Part shown: positions 31,285 to 43,819 of the stretch, one piece after another
Layout: each line of letters starts with the position of its first letter
Numbering within the stretch: the first letter of the stretch is position 1
Origin: Kappaphycus alvarezii
Lineage: Eukaryota > Rhodophyta > Florideophyceae > Gigartinales > Solieriaceae
DNA: 64,000 nucleotides
NCBI GenBank assembly: GCA_002205965.3
Contig: NADL03000471.1
Coordinates: 682,001-746,000, forward strand
Direction of reading: 5' to 3'
Made by a program: the position numbers and the translations under genes
The notes under the pieces: model-generated
Told to the model about the DNA's origin: nothing
Database searches by the model: none
Seen by the model: only the letters and a program-made list of their open reading frames with translations

Positions 31285-31420
31285 CACTGAGGGTATGGCC
31301 CCCTTGAACTTCGAGCTAAGTACCGAAAGTCTAAAGAGAAAAAAGAAACCTGCAGTATAATGGGTACTGCCCCCTTGAACTTAGGTATGCACACCGTAAG
31401 TCCAATGAGACAAGATAACC
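31285..31420 (+). repeat. Tandem direct repeat, two copies of about 68 bases
   Basis: The block GGGTATGGCCCCCTTGAACT recurs as GGGTACTGCCCCCTTGAACT, and each copy continues with similar AAGTA-CACCG-AAGTC text. It lies beside the zinc-finger-like ORF. A GT-rich low-complexity tract follows at 31,445-31,560. Confidence 0.5.
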
Positions 31421-32166
31421 CACTCCATTGAGGACAAAAGATAGAAAAGGGCACCGTGGTGGTGTTGGTAGTGTTTGCGGTGTGTTATGGTGTTTGGGGT
31501 GTGTTGTGATGTTTGGGATCATCGGGGTGTTTGGGATCTTCGTGGTTTTGCTTGTCTCTTGGGTCTGGCACGAGTCCCTCCTCACCTTTAGTCATATGGA
31601 CAACTCAGAAATATCAAAATGCGCTAGACGATACTAAAAACCTAGAATACAGACACAAAGTTGCCTCTACAGTACTTTTTCGCCCGGTTTTTACGCTTGT
31701 AACATTGTTTTGTAGTGAAATGTTCACAATATGTGGCCCAGATGCATGTAAAGTACTGTACATAGCTCTTGCGATCCAAATCTGAGGCCATCTAAAATAC
31801 TGCACATGGCTCTCAGGAGCCAAATTTGCGGCCGAATACTGTATATACTGTTGGTGGTACATCAGAATTATCGTTTTTAAATTTAAATGCCTTAATTTCT
31901 AAGATAAAAGTGCAAATAAACATATTGCGGACGGTTATTTACGCCCAAATCGCAAAGAAGCTAACCGCATTGAATAAAAAAAATCTGTTCCAAAGTCATC
32001 TAAACATTAGTGTACTTTGGATGTTAAAAAGTATAAATTAACTTTGATTTTGGTGTTTATACTAACAAAAACCATAAAAAACTTAAGCCAAGAACATTTA
32101 AAAGGATTCCTAGGGCACGTCAAAACCCTCATTGTCTCAGCCAGCTCAGCAAACCAAACCGTTATC

Positions 32167-33145
32167 ATGCCTCGAGATCGCATTCTCAGTGACTACGAAA
32201 AAGGTCAGATCTTGGCCTATAATAACAGCTGTTTCTCTCAAACAGACAATGTAGCACGCATTGGGCACTCAAGGCACGTTGTGGCATCTTTCTTGGTGGA
32301 TATGAAAGGCTATGGCACCAAGAAGAGGTCCGGAAGGCTGAAAAAGCCCAGCAATTAGGCTCGACGCTGATTAATCGGAGACGCAGAAAAAGGAATGGAG
32401 GGATTTGGGAAGCTATTCAAGTAGCTGTAGCTCAATGTTATGGTCGCAAGAGTCCGCCAGATACTCTCAGATACACCTCATCTCAAGTACAAGAAGAAAA
32501 AACGAATGCCAGCGATTAAAGAGAGACATTAAAAAACCGTATTGAGTGGTCAATTCAAAATGTGACTTGGGACCGAATTAAGTGGGACAAAGTGACTTGG
32601 GGCGATATAAAAAAATTCAATTTAGATGATACAGACGTCTAGCATGTAAATGGAGTGATATTCGAACAAAAACTCGGTGGTTTTCAGAAAGACACGGTGG
32701 GGGAGACAGTTTAATAATATGAGCTTAGTTTGCAGGTCAAAACAAGAGCTAGCTAGCGTTTTTGGAAGGAAGGCAAAATCAGTGGACCTATCAACACAAC
32801 TTGCAGGACAACCTGCTACCATTTGCGGATAATTCTCTACCCGTTTCATGGCTGTTCATGCAAGAAGGGGCTCCATTTCACAGGGATTTTTCAGTAAGGG
32901 AGTGGTTAATTGAGAAAGGAATTCGGACGATGGACTTCACGGTGTATTCTCCCGACCTAAATTCCGTAGAAATCCTTTGGGGCATCCTAGGAAGTGACAT
33001 GTACGCCGGACAGAGGCAATATGAAGATTTTGATAGTCTGCGTGCCGCCATAGTGAATTCATGGAATAATATATCGACAGAGACGGTTTTAAGTCTCTTC
33101 GGTTCAATGCCGAATCTTTGCATCGATGTCCTTATGAGAAATTGA
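32167..33145 (+). pseudogene. Tc1-like transposase pseudogene of the 3.0-kb element
   Basis: It starts PRDRILSDYEKGQILAY (HTH domain), passes through GTKKRSGRLKKPSN and a strongly degraded middle, and ends with a 127-codon open frame containing LFMQEGAPFHRDFSVREWLI and YSPDLNSVEILWGILGSDMY. The terminal catalytic Glu (VEILW) is kept, but the central Asp (normally QQDNAPIH) has become QEGAPFH. The lost Asp and stops make it inactive. It is distinct from the remnants at 8.4 and 29.1 kb. Confidence 0.7.
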
Positions 33146-33422
33146 AGAAAGATAAACTAATAATAAAGGTTCGGATGCAGCGATGAGTGGCTTTGCAGGG
33201 TTTGGAGGTGGCTAATTCAGAGGGTACTTAAAATTTTTAACACATGTAATGCACATATGTTTAGATAACTCTGGAACGGATTGTTTTTATAGAATATGGT
33301 TAGCTTTATTGCATTTTCCGCGTGAATGAGCGCCAGCGCTTACTCGCTCTTTTTACATAAAATACCTATATGTGTCCTTGTTCTACAGAACAAGATTTCC
33401 TATACTTTTAAGCACCACTGTA

Positions 33423-35454
33423 CTACCTACGCACTATGCTACATATACTGTGCAGGAGAAGGAAGTTTAATGTATTCAGTACAGTGTCCACAGTACAATT
33501 GTGAATACACTAACTCTAGGAAACTTATACTTGTCCAGGATAAACACTTGCGGATTGCCCAGATGCTAGTTATCCCGCGCCAAAGTGATCTTGTCGTCGA
33601 GTTGCATTCTAACGGAAACACGGATCAGAGAAAGCTGACACCAGAGGTCCTGCTTGTGACCTTCATTTGCTCGTCTCAGATGTATCGCTCAACAGCTGCA
33701 TTCGTTTAAGGCAGGGATGTGACTACGACCTGCATTTTGGCCCGTGCTCCGGGGGTAGAATAGGGAAGCAGCAGAACCCCCGATTCACGACTACAATAGG
33801 GATAAATGCCGCAAGAATCATCCATGGGATGGAATTGTAAAACCTGCGAGGGGTCCCAGTACACAGCACGCATCTGGGGGGTGGGATGGCTAGCATGTGA
33901 CTGGAACAGAGCTCAAGGGGTCCTGAGGAAAGTGTCAAGACTGAGCGGAGAATGCAGTTAGAATCTCAGCTGAGAAGACGGGAGCGGCATCGGCCGCAAG
34001 ATGGTAAGATATGAACCTTAATGAGGAGCAAGACGCATTTTCTGAGCGTACCGCTGTGAGGTTGCACGAAGTTCAGCCTCGCGAGTGGTAGCTGAGACAA
34101 TAAAGAAACTCATGGTAGCTCCAAGTGGAGGAGCTTGAAGGAATGTGGGCTGCCGAGCTCACAAAAGGTAATCAATTGTTGACTTGTTTGTTGATGTTTC
34201 TGATGTACAGGAGGAGCATCAGATTAGGGTTTATATGGGAAAAATATCAGGATATTTGAGGTAATTTATGGGCATAATCGTTACAGGGTGGCACCGAGTC
34301 ATCATAATGAATCTATTCAAAACGTGCTCATCAAACCGTCCGGTACCATTAACCCACACTACAGCCAACCGTTTCGATCATGCAGCCAAGTTTACCAACA
34401 ACAGCACAGTACAGTACAGTATGGTGGATTTTTGGTAGAGTCCTGTACATCAACTGATCTCACTATTCGGCCGAGAACAACCAATCAACTATTACTAGCT
34501 ACGTTTTCACCGTAGAGGAAAGTTGGGTTCAATGTATGGAAGATGTGGCTGGTTGTTAGGGGTTCTACGGTGTACACTCGAAAAATAGTAAGCGAATATG
34601 CCACGTCATCCACTTATAGTGAGGGGCGAACCAGAATGGACATTGCGAAAGACGACCACATGGTACATACTGAAGATCTGGTGTACCCGTCGACGAATCA
34701 CTAAGGTAATGCGTCTTGCGGGCATATTACAGCTTATTGTAGCCTTCGCTTCTGTACAATTTTTTGAGGGTGTAGACCTACTCTATCTGTACAGTGGATA
34801 ATCCATTGATATTTATATCTATGCCCGGTCTATCTAGTCCTTATAATCTATAGGTATTTGCTACTTTGTATGTTTATGGATACTCTAAAAAGATCTTTAT
34901 AAAGTACATAGAACGTCCTGCACATGATAGAGCTGTAACAAAGTGCCGGGATTGTGTACAAGTAGTGCGAACGTCGAGTTCGGGTGAGAGAAAGGGAGCA
35001 ACCAATTCATCTACCTTCACCGCAGACCCAGCTAACAACCCCTTTTTTTCAAAGTCGCCCGCCATCGCCACTCTGCCTATTTCTCCTGAAATTAAAGACA
35101 ATACGGATTTATCCGCTGTTTTAGGGGTTAGAAAAGTAAGTTAGTGCTATATCCAGAGAGAGTAATACTATCGGCTACCGTTTAAAGCGTTGTTTAGAGC
35201 TATGTGAAAGCCTGCAAATTCTAACCAAACGATTACCTCTTCTATTATCTAAATACTTGTTAGTTGCAGAAAATTAATCGAAAAGCGCCATAGTGCCCCA
35301 CCCGCCCTGTGCCAGGCCCAGCGTTAGTTGCGTCTAGATCCAGATATTCCCAGGTAGCTGGCATTCAGCTGTGTTGTAGCTCCCTCTGCGACTGATTGCG
35401 GGCCGTCAACAGCAGCAACTGCGAGAAGGTGAACGTCACCGCCCAGCCAGCTCT
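33423..35454. other. No gene recognised
   Basis: Scattered short open frames with no motif I can name. A TACAG run lies at 34,407-34,420. The block AATGTATGGAAGATGTGG at about 34,533 matches the outer edge of the large inverted repeat (AATGCATGGAAGATGTGG), so a fragment of that 3' flank is present here too. An open stretch at 34,866-35,144 (+) is unassigned. Confidence 0.3.
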
Positions 35455-36175
35455 TTGAACTCTTCCAACCCTCTTTATTTGCCACATGTCACTAATCTGA
35501 TCAATCAGACATCAGTTGAGACCAATCCAAAACAGCCAATTGAAAACAAGAAAATCATCGATTCCAACAATATTTCAACAAGTGTGAAATCTTCAGCCAA
35601 TCAGAACGCATCATTTTGGCAGCAACTTATTAGGTTTCGGCAGGAAAGGGAAGTGCAACTGAAATCCTGACAAGAGGAACCCGGAAAACCCCCTTTTTGA
35701 ATCAAGTTCCAGAAGCCGATCATGAGCGGCTTCATGTGCCGTGTGTGATACGTACTATAAAGAACGGGTTCAAGTGAATATTCACGGGAAAAAAGTACGT
35801 TCGGCGATTTGAGAGCGCCGCAAGTAATAGCGTCGCCTTGCCGAATGGGCCGGATTTTCCAAGAAGCCTTCATTGCGAGGACCTAAGAAGAAGAGGACTG
35901 TAAGCTGTACAACGTTATTTGCAGCAAACAGAAGACGTTTTCCGACAATCGCCTTAGCAGTAAGCACTTGAATTCCAGTGCTATCAAGAAAGACCCACCG
36001 CACTGTAAGATTTGCTCCGACACCTTCGAGAGCCAATCTCACCTTCAGAGTTATCTTAGCGGAAAAGTCTGTAAAGCCCAATTGGCCAATAGTGTTGACT
36101 GTAAGCCTACCTGGAGGACTGGATCTGGTAAAATAAATTGGAATTATTTTCAAAAAAGTCCTTGGCTTGAGTAAA
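35455..36175 (+). pseudogene. Possible gag-like region with a Cys/His finger
   Basis: Two open stretches: 35,455-35,670, rich in Asn/Ser with FWQQLIRFRQEREVQ, and 35,968-36,174 with PPHCKICSDTFESQSHLQSY. The second resembles one zinc finger (C-x2-C then His and Cys). Fungal LTR elements often have such a finger in gag, and a gag-like piece lies 1 kb downstream, but I cannot show they are connected. Low confidence. Confidence 0.3.
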
Positions 36176-36179
36176 ATTG

Positions 36180-37155
36180 GAAAATTTGAAAAATCAAAAA
36201 AATCCCAGAGTACAGTACACTGCACTTGAAGGGACCAATCTGTTTGGGAATTGTTCTCGTTACGGCGCTAGAGGCTAGAAAATAATGGCCCAGAAGGGAC
36301 TGAGCCGGGTCCTGCTGAAGGGACTAGTATTGGCTTACAGCAGGACAGTAGTTCAGGGTGAAACTGTAAGGAGCGAGGACCGCGCAGGGACCAATGACCG
36401 TGGAGGGTCAGAATAAAAGGAGCGAGTGCAGTCGCCGCAAGTCATCCGAGTAAGGAGAGACATCGATCATCTTCACACAACTCACCCCCGTCCAAACAGC
36501 TTTTTATCTAAAAGGCCCATGTGAAACACAAACCGGACAAAATCTTCTAAAAAACAAGGAAACATAAGAGAAAGACAAAAATAGACAATAAAAAAGAGGG
36601 TGGGAATCAAATTTAACATATCAAATAAGGAACATTGTGCCGTTCGGAAAAGGTATAGAGCATTATAATGATGTCCAACGTGGATTCTCTGAACGACATC
36701 AGGAATATGAGGCAGCTACCTCTCTAAACGGTACGGCTCTCAAGGGTCTCATTACAGCCTGATATCCACCTACGCTACTCTTTGTTCCATCTATGCTCTT
36801 TAGAACACTATTACGCAAGTTTTTTGGCATTGTTTACAACAAAGTCAATCAACACGTGTCACATGAGTCGGATATATTCTTCAAAATGGTTGCGTTCACG
36901 ATATATTCCGATGTGTCCTCTTGAATGCCTTTAGATGCATTTGTTCCCACTTATCTCTCAGTAATCCACGGACTTCAGGAATATTTTGGATGTAAGGGCG
37001 TCTAGTGGCAGCTATACGGGCCCAGGTCACCTATCTGAGGACAAAATATCCATCATATATCTCTGATGTTCAAAATCGAAAGCTAGAAATTTTCTGGAAT
37101 CTATGCGAATTTTGGAATTAGTATCTCTCAGATTAAATTTACGCTTGCTAATACT
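36180..37155. other. No gene recognised
   Basis: Unassigned sequence between the possible finger and the gag-like piece. A CAGTACACTGCAC motif lies at 36,213. Confidence 0.3.
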
Positions 37156-37159
37156 ATTC

Positions 37160-37500
37160 TGTGACGCTGGCGCAACGACTTAAATACCTAGAATATCTCC
37201 TTTCCGGCAACGCGAAACGTTTCTACTCTACGTGGAGGGAAACTCTCAAGACCTCCGTGAGGCCTTCACAGTTTCACACGAAATGTATAACTCTGCATCT
37301 CATCAGAATCACATAGACACGTACCTAAAAGGTATGAGATTTATCTTATTCTTTATGCCTGAATGTACTGTAAGGGATGCTATTGAAAAGGTTCATGAAA
37401 AACGGAGAAACTTACACCTCAGGCCCTAGAACACGCCAAATCCGAAGTTCATGAAGCGGAGTACATTGAATCCGCTTTTATTTGTGAGTTTACGCTTAAA
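37160..37500 (+). pseudogene. LTR-element gag-like fragment
   Basis: Joined over two frames the strand reads RYLEYLLSGNAKRFY, STWRETL, then DLREAFTVSHEMYNSASHQN, HIDTYLKGMRF and RDAIEKVHEKRRN. The pattern L-x-G-x-A-x-x-(F/Y)Y...L-x-x-AF...F-x-S is that of capsid domains in fungal copia-like elements. Only the central part is recognisable. Confidence 0.45.
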
Positions 37501-37519
37501 TAAATTCTGGAATAAATTT

Positions 37520-39000
37520 CAGTACTGTAGCCCGTTATCATAGAGCTTAGTGAAAAGAAATGTAATTCTCCTATAATCTCCGTTCATCATAATGCAAATT
37601 TTTGGGAATAGTTCTGGGAGTATTACAATGCGAAGGCCTACTTTAATTGTATATTAGTAGCCCGCTCAAGAACAAGAACTGAGACATGACAAAGGGGCGG
37701 ATTAAGGACTTCACCAAGACGGCATGCCGAGCAAGAGCGACCAAACGGCGACAAGCACTTATCTGCAGTGCCTCAAAGCGTCAGAAAATTACAAACTCAT
37801 CAATTACAACATCGCCTACAATCCCTCTGACAATAACTAAATTTATGCAAACTCAAGCAGACTACGTAAAAGTTGGACTGCGAAGTAGAAGAATGACTTG
37901 TTTATTTTTCAACTTCAATTCCCTTGCTAACGCCGATTGTTTGAGCCTATTCCGATTTGAGAAACGCCACGTTGAGTTATTGTCAAAGGTGGTTGCCTTG
38001 CCTACCTCTCAAACTTCACCACGCAAAACAGGTACTCTGTCAGTATCAAGCAGATTGTACTTTGCCACCTCGTCTGCCTGGTCAATGGATTTAAAATGAG
38101 ATTCCGAATACAAAATAAGGTCAAAAGGGCTCTTAAACCCCCTTCTTTGCGTTGATGCTTTCTTCTCACATCCGAAATCTCTTGTAGATGGAATTGAGCT
38201 TCTTGCTTCAGCAGGGGGACTGCTTTGTCCAATCTGAATCCTGCATACCATCTCGGCCCTTTCCTTGTAAGTAGGCCTTTTCTCAATTTACAAAGTAAAC
38301 TGAAGTTCACGTAGAAATGGGTGTAGGTAACAACCAAGGATCCATAAGTCGTGAGCCCTCACTTTGTATTCAAGCCATTCTCTCATCCTCGCACACAAAA
38401 GCTTTGGGAACTGAGATACCGGAAAGCCTCCCTTAACCCCATTGCGATCAGAATATCCTTCATCTGAAAAACGCTTACATTCACCAAATCATTTTTGCGG
38501 CAAAGGTAGATTCATGTGCATCCTAGGATAGCTCGATGCCCCAGCCTAGTTTGGGTGTCAGAAACAACATCCCTTGCATCAATTACCGCTTCTAATTCAG
38601 AGTAACCAACTGCCTCTCCCTCTCCATTTCGTCGCGGCAAAAGTCCTTAAAAGAAGGTTTTTGCACTCTCAGATTCCTTCCTCTCGATTACCCCCTCCAC
38701 CATCTCAACATCTTTTATAAATCTATCTACTTCAGTAAATTTCTTCGTTAACCAAGTCTCAATTTCCTTATGAGATAATATCCGGTTTCTATTTTCCCAT
38801 TTCAACCGCCTTGCTTGATTATACGAAAACATTTTTTGGCCCCGCTGCAGTTCATCGTATGTTCTACGCAACCAGGGTTCTCCGCGTTCTGCGAACTATT
38901 CATAAAACCCTTCATCGCCGTATTCATTTGATTCGATGCGCATCTAAGCCATTTACGACTGCTATTTGCAACTGTCGCGCTCACTGAAGATCCTGCTACT
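37520..39000 (-). other. Unassigned open frames
   Basis: On the minus strand, 38,984 to 38,647 reads charged, helical sequence (YDELQRGQKMFSYNQARRLK, EVDRFIKDVEMVEGV) and 38,337-38,002 reads RKGLLTRKGPRWYAGFRLDK with LLKQEAQFHLQEISDVRRKH. A plus-strand 137-codon frame occupies 37,686-38,099. The charged stretches look protein-like, possibly coiled coil, but match nothing I know. They might be one frameshifted gene. Bases 39,000-40,950 contain nothing I recognise. Confidence 0.3.
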
Positions 39001-40954
39001 GGGCTCGCACTGTGTTGCGAACCCTATAACCGTTCGTCAAAACAAATTTGCACAAAAATAAAGCCTGATTTTACGAGAGTTTTTGCTTTACAAAGAAATG
39101 AAAAATGCTTGTACTGAGAGGAGTGTAGTTTGTGTGTTTTGGTGAACCTTTCGAACGGACAAGTTAATAAGCGAATGGCCTGTTTTCGCCTATGTAGGTG
39201 GTCTGTATCATCGTCTCTTGCAATGAAAGATGAGAGGAATATATTTCGAGTAAACGTAATCTTGATTGGCGAAATCAGATCGCTGGAGCCGGATTGTGTT
39301 GATTTTCGAAAGGAAATAAAGCTAAGCAAATGAGAAGACTGAATCTTGAGGCAGATTTCATGATTTTGATGCCACGAAATCAATCTCATGAACTCTGCGT
39401 AACATACAGAACCTTTTTGTGGATATTTCATAATTAGCACTAGTAGACCGCTTATCTACTGATATCAGCAACAGATTTTCCCGCGTTTTTGTTTTATCTC
39501 GATGCATGAGTTAATATCACATAAATCCAGATCACTGGCCCTGGAATCCACTCCATCCAGTTCAGGCAGGACAATTACCCAGACTGAATCGGTCCATTCC
39601 GATCAAATAAACAATTCTGAATAATCCCAAATAAAATTCTTTGTGATTCCGAGCCAATTCATTCGTATAATTTGAGTCAGCCTAACCATTGGATAATATT
39701 TGGGGTTCATTTTTCAGGGACCAGGCTGTCCGGTCCGTGAACCACTTCGTCAGGAGCCCAAGAAAAACCTAATCAGAGCTGAGAATTGACTGTTTCACTT
39801 TGCATACTATCCAATAGGTCCGAGCCCTACCACCTTGGCCCAATATCGCTCCCTGTCGTTAACAAATAAACGTGCTAGTGACTCAAGGGCTGGGATCACA
39901 GTATGTGGAATCTATATTCCTGTCCTGGCGAAATCACCACGAGTATTAGAGATTAAGAGCGCATCAGAGTAGGCCACGGTGAATCAACTAGTAATTCCGT
40001 TCCTCCCAGAGCCCTATGTATCTCCTTTTGCAGATAGGAGTTATAGGGAGAAAATAAGGAAACTTCTTGAGGTTGTGGAACATTCGACAAAAGAAATGTC
40101 GGCTTCAGTACGACATTCCTCGCATCCAAAAGCAACGTCACCGTTGTGAACTGTAAATGTGCTGATTATTCCTCTATCAGAAGCAGAAAATATTGACATC
40201 CTGTTCGATCCCTGGTTTCGGCTGTGAATCCACGCATCAATTTATGCATAATCTGTTTTAACACAGGGAAACTCACTTGATGGAAATTAAAATCCGGCAA
40301 CACATCCAAAAGATTCTGATATCGACCTTTGATTTTTCACTGGTGGTGCTCGATACCGGGATTATCTACGGTCGGTTTTTACCACTGCTACAAAGAGCGT
40401 AGGTAGGACACCAATGTCATAATAGCAACCTCTTCTAGATTTTCCTTCATGGGGATATTCAAATTCATCAGTACCATATTTTTCGATCGTACACCCTCTC
40501 GAGGCCTATTGCTAGTCGTCAAAGTCGTGTTTCGCGGTCGAGGGCCACGGCGGACGCCTTAGCAGTGGAACGAATGGAATACACGCTGCCTCTGATGTGG
40601 TACAGTTTACCTACAGTACCGTATCTATTTTCTCGTACAGTAAAGCTCGAGGGCGGATCGTTTGGTTGCCTGCATACTGGCCAGTATTGCAAGTTCAGTG
40701 TACAGTGCGCGACATAATTATAGCACGCCCCATTTTTTGGCCTAAACGACTCTTTAAATGCTACAATTTGAAATGAAAACTGGCCGTTAAGCAATTGAAA
40801 GCTGCCATTAAAGGTATTTTTGATATGAAGAAAAACTTTCAAAATTATGAAAAAAGGCCTACCTCAGAGGGTGACATAAACATAGCACACATGGGAAAAA
40901 CAGAAGATTGCGCCAAAAATAAAGCAATCGCGGCGATCTTTCTTTACTAAAGGT

Positions 40955-41966
40955 ATTTCAAGGGGAACTTTGAGGCTCCATGGGACTTTTGCGTCAAATC
41001 ACCATCGGTAGAGGCTGCCGAATTACTGAAAAAGAACAACCGGTTTTACTCGCAGGCCAATTTTTCCATTACACAGATCACCAAGAAGCTAGGAAAATCA
41101 ACAAAGGTTTTGAAATTGTTCTGAAGCTGCAAGGAAACGTATGATACCAAGAAGTCTCTTGAGAGACCTAAAAATCTGACTGCAGCAACCCAGCTCGTAA
41201 TATTAAGGGAGGCCAGGAAGTGTAAAATGACCGCTGAAGACGTTCACAGGAACCTCTTTCGTACCTTTGCTAAGCTTACACGCTCCATGTCATCTCGTAG
41301 TCAAACTTTATGAATTCTTCGAAGGCAAACCGGTATCCACCGCTAACGAAGAGTAATCAGGAAAACCACTTACGCTGGGCAGTAGATTATGCACCTCAAA
41401 TGTCTGAAAACTGGGCTAAAGTTTTCTTTTCGGATGGAAAGAATTTTTTTGGATGGACCTGATGGTTTTCAATAATACTGGCACAATTTGCGGGGGGGAA
41501 AGCGTTTATGTCAAAGTAAGAGATATGTAGGGGTTCCGTCAGCGAGAAAGTGTTGTTTGGCGATTGTGAGAAGTCGGCAGAACGCACAGATGTACGTGAA
41601 GGCATTAAAGGACTATTTTATTCCATCTATCGCTGCTTTTCATCGGCAGTCTTGGCAATTTCAGCAGGATAATGCGTCCATACATCAAGCAAAGACAACT
41701 AAAGACTGGCTTATTGAGAAAAATATCGCTATTATGGTGTGATCTGCGAGGAGTCCGGATCTTAACCCCATTGAAAATGTCTGGGGGAACATTGCGAGGA
41801 TATTAGACGTGAATTGGAGGCAGCTAAATCACCTTGGAGACCTCCGAAACGTCACTCTGGAAGAGTGCGATAAAATTGCGCCGAATTACCTTTAGGACTT
41901 GCTTGAAAATATACTGAAGCGTGTAAAGCAGGTTTTAGAAAGGCTAGGGAGAAAGAAGGACTACTG
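40955..41966 (+). pseudogene. Tc1-like transposase pseudogene
   Basis: Frames in order give SVEAAELLKKNNRFYSQAN, ITKKLGKSTKVLK (HTH region), NWAKVFFSDGKNFFGW (first catalytic Asp), WQFQQDNASIHQAKTTKDWL (second Asp), SARSPDLNPIENVWGNIARI (catalytic Glu) and KQVLERLGRKKDY at the end. All three catalytic residues survive, more than in the other copies, but stops lie after FFGW and before SARSP and the frame changes repeatedly. TIRs were not found by eye. Confidence 0.7.
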
Positions 41967-42529
41967 AGGTGGTTTTTTATGCCTTTAAAGTACCTAAAAA
42001 GTTGAGCTGTGCAATATTTTTGTCAGCCTCGAAGGTAGCGGTTTTTTGACAAAAATAAAAAATTGCCTAGTTTTATAACTGCATTGAGAGTAGGCTTTAT
42101 ACCCAAATGAATACTTTGGGCTAAAATTTCAGTTAATTTGATTTCTTTTATGGTCGTTATGGGTTCTATGGTATATTTTTATCCCACATTGTACCTAGGT
42201 AGTGAGGGACCCACGAAGGTCACGCTGTTCAATTCCATGGACATAAATAGCGAGGGTCTTACAGTACAGTAATGCATTGTATAAACCCCACGGTAGGTAC
42301 TGTAGTACTGTACTGTATAAAAGTAACCATAAACAGCTACAGTAGATCTACAATTCAGATACTGAGTAGATACCTGAGAAGACTGACATTACAGAAATGA
42401 CAGGCCTTTTGACTAATGGCCGCATATAACACACAGAAGAGAAAGATTATACCTAAACGCGAACTTTTTGGACAAAAATATAATAAAATTATTTTAGATA
42501 CAGTAAAACCAAATTTACCAAGTGAAATA

Positions 42530-43815
42530 CTACCGACTCAACTATTGAGTAAATCCAGCATTACAGAAGCCCCCTCTTCCATACTAGCACTACTCCCTAG
42601 CTCCGCTGACACCCTGACCTGCGTTTCGCACGATAGCGCTGCTGGGCCAGTCTGCGTTTTTCTATTTTCTTCAAGCCCACCTCCCTCAATTTTTCCCATA
42701 CAATTTAGCCATCTTGCCATCTTCATCACGGAGCGGATGCCATTTCACATTCCAATTTGTCAAAGCTAAGCAAAGCAAAAAAAAGTTTTGTACCACATCT
42801 CGTCCCATCTCCAGCGATTACCCATCACAGCCCACAGTGAAAATAAACGCCCAAAGAAATTCTCGACTACGATGCGTTCTGAATTGATCTCCATATTCAC
42901 GCTAATCTCTTCACACGATAGTACACTACCGATTGGATTCTTTTTTGGTTAAACAACCCTTACTAGCGCTCGAGGCTCCCTGGTATCCCTTATCCACCAT
43001 TATAGCTCAACTGTTGCGGTACTTTCCTGCAAATAGTCTCGCATCCGGAATTTCTTGAAGCTCTTCATCCGTCTTAAATGTTGCATTTTCATAGAATACA
43101 AGATTGTCATTAAAGATTGTAATATCCTTGACTGAGCCAGGACGAAGGGAAACAACCAATGTCTTAGCCATTGGGAAGGACGTAAACATCAGTATTGAAG
43201 CCGTAGGGCTTGTGTTTATTGCTGAAGTATTCCTTGGCTTCGTCGTCATTTCAACTCGATCGATTGGTGCTGTGCAAAGTAACATCAGTAGCATAAATGT
43301 CAAACTTGTAGTGCTTGAACTTAGCTCCTTCTTTAACCAACCGAGATATTGTAAATGCCATTTCATACTTCTGTACTGCCTTCTCGAACAAAATCGGGCA
43401 CATCTTACTGACGAATCCAATCAACATGCGCTCGAATGTGGGGCCTTTAATTCCGAACATTCTTCCATTGAAATCCCAGTTTCCACCACGCTTGAGTGTT
43501 GAAAGACCCATGAAGAACACATTCTTCGGTTTTGATCCAGATTTTCGACCTTGGCCTCCTTCGTTCTGAGCACGGACCTGATGTTCTATAATTCCCCGTA
43601 AAGCATCAAATTCCAAAAGAGAAAAGTTAGTCATTCCCGTAACTGCCCAGATCCTCCAGACTCTTCAAAGGCGTCCATAACAGGGAAATCTGACTCCTCA
43701 TAATCTGACTCCGACTCTGTCTCTTCTGAGTCTCGTACCAGTTGGTGCCATGCTGTTCTACTCTTTTCTCTGTCATATGGCGTAAAAATCTTGAGGCTGA
43801 TGGTACTCCTTCCAT
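42530..43815 (-). pseudogene. Harbinger-like (DDE_4 type) transposase pseudogene
   Basis: Leftward reading gives LLEFDALRGIIEHQVRAQNE, RKSGSKPKNVFFMGLSTLKR, NWDFNGRMFGIKGPTFERM, KFDIYATDVTLHSTNR (first Asp), RPGSVKDITIFNDNL, IMVDKGYQGAS (second Asp) and a C-terminal GKMAKLYGKN stretch. The FxTLRxII...GIKGPTFERM and ATDVTxQxSNRP blocks are typical of fungal and oomycete Harbinger-type transposases. Frame changes occur near 43,630, 43,260 and 43,010 and several stops are present. A Ser/Glu-rich region of shifted frame precedes it (43,640-43,815). Confidence 0.7.
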
Positions 43816-43819
43816 TTCC

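Larger units (their letters stand above)
30378..33420 (+). mobile_element. Tc1-like transposon with 26-bp TIRs and nested sequence (3.0 kb)
   Basis: Left end CAATGGTGCTAAAAAGTATA, continuing GGAAAT; right end, inverted, CAGTGGTGCTTAAAAGTATA, continuing GGAAAT. TA lies on both sides (30,376-30,377 and 33,421-33,422). The transposase remnant is near the right end. About 1.7 kb of left-side sequence, including a zinc-finger-like ORF, is more than a plain Tc1 element contains and is probably a later insertion or cargo. Confidence 0.7.

Noticed and set aside
35600..36225. Transposase-like minus-strand ORFs
   Set aside because: The minus frames have no catalytic motif; the plus strand with a Cys/His finger is the better, still weak, reading.
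42416..42769. Plus-strand 117-codon ORF
   Set aside because: It overlaps, in antisense, the C-terminal part of the Harbinger-like transposase remnant.
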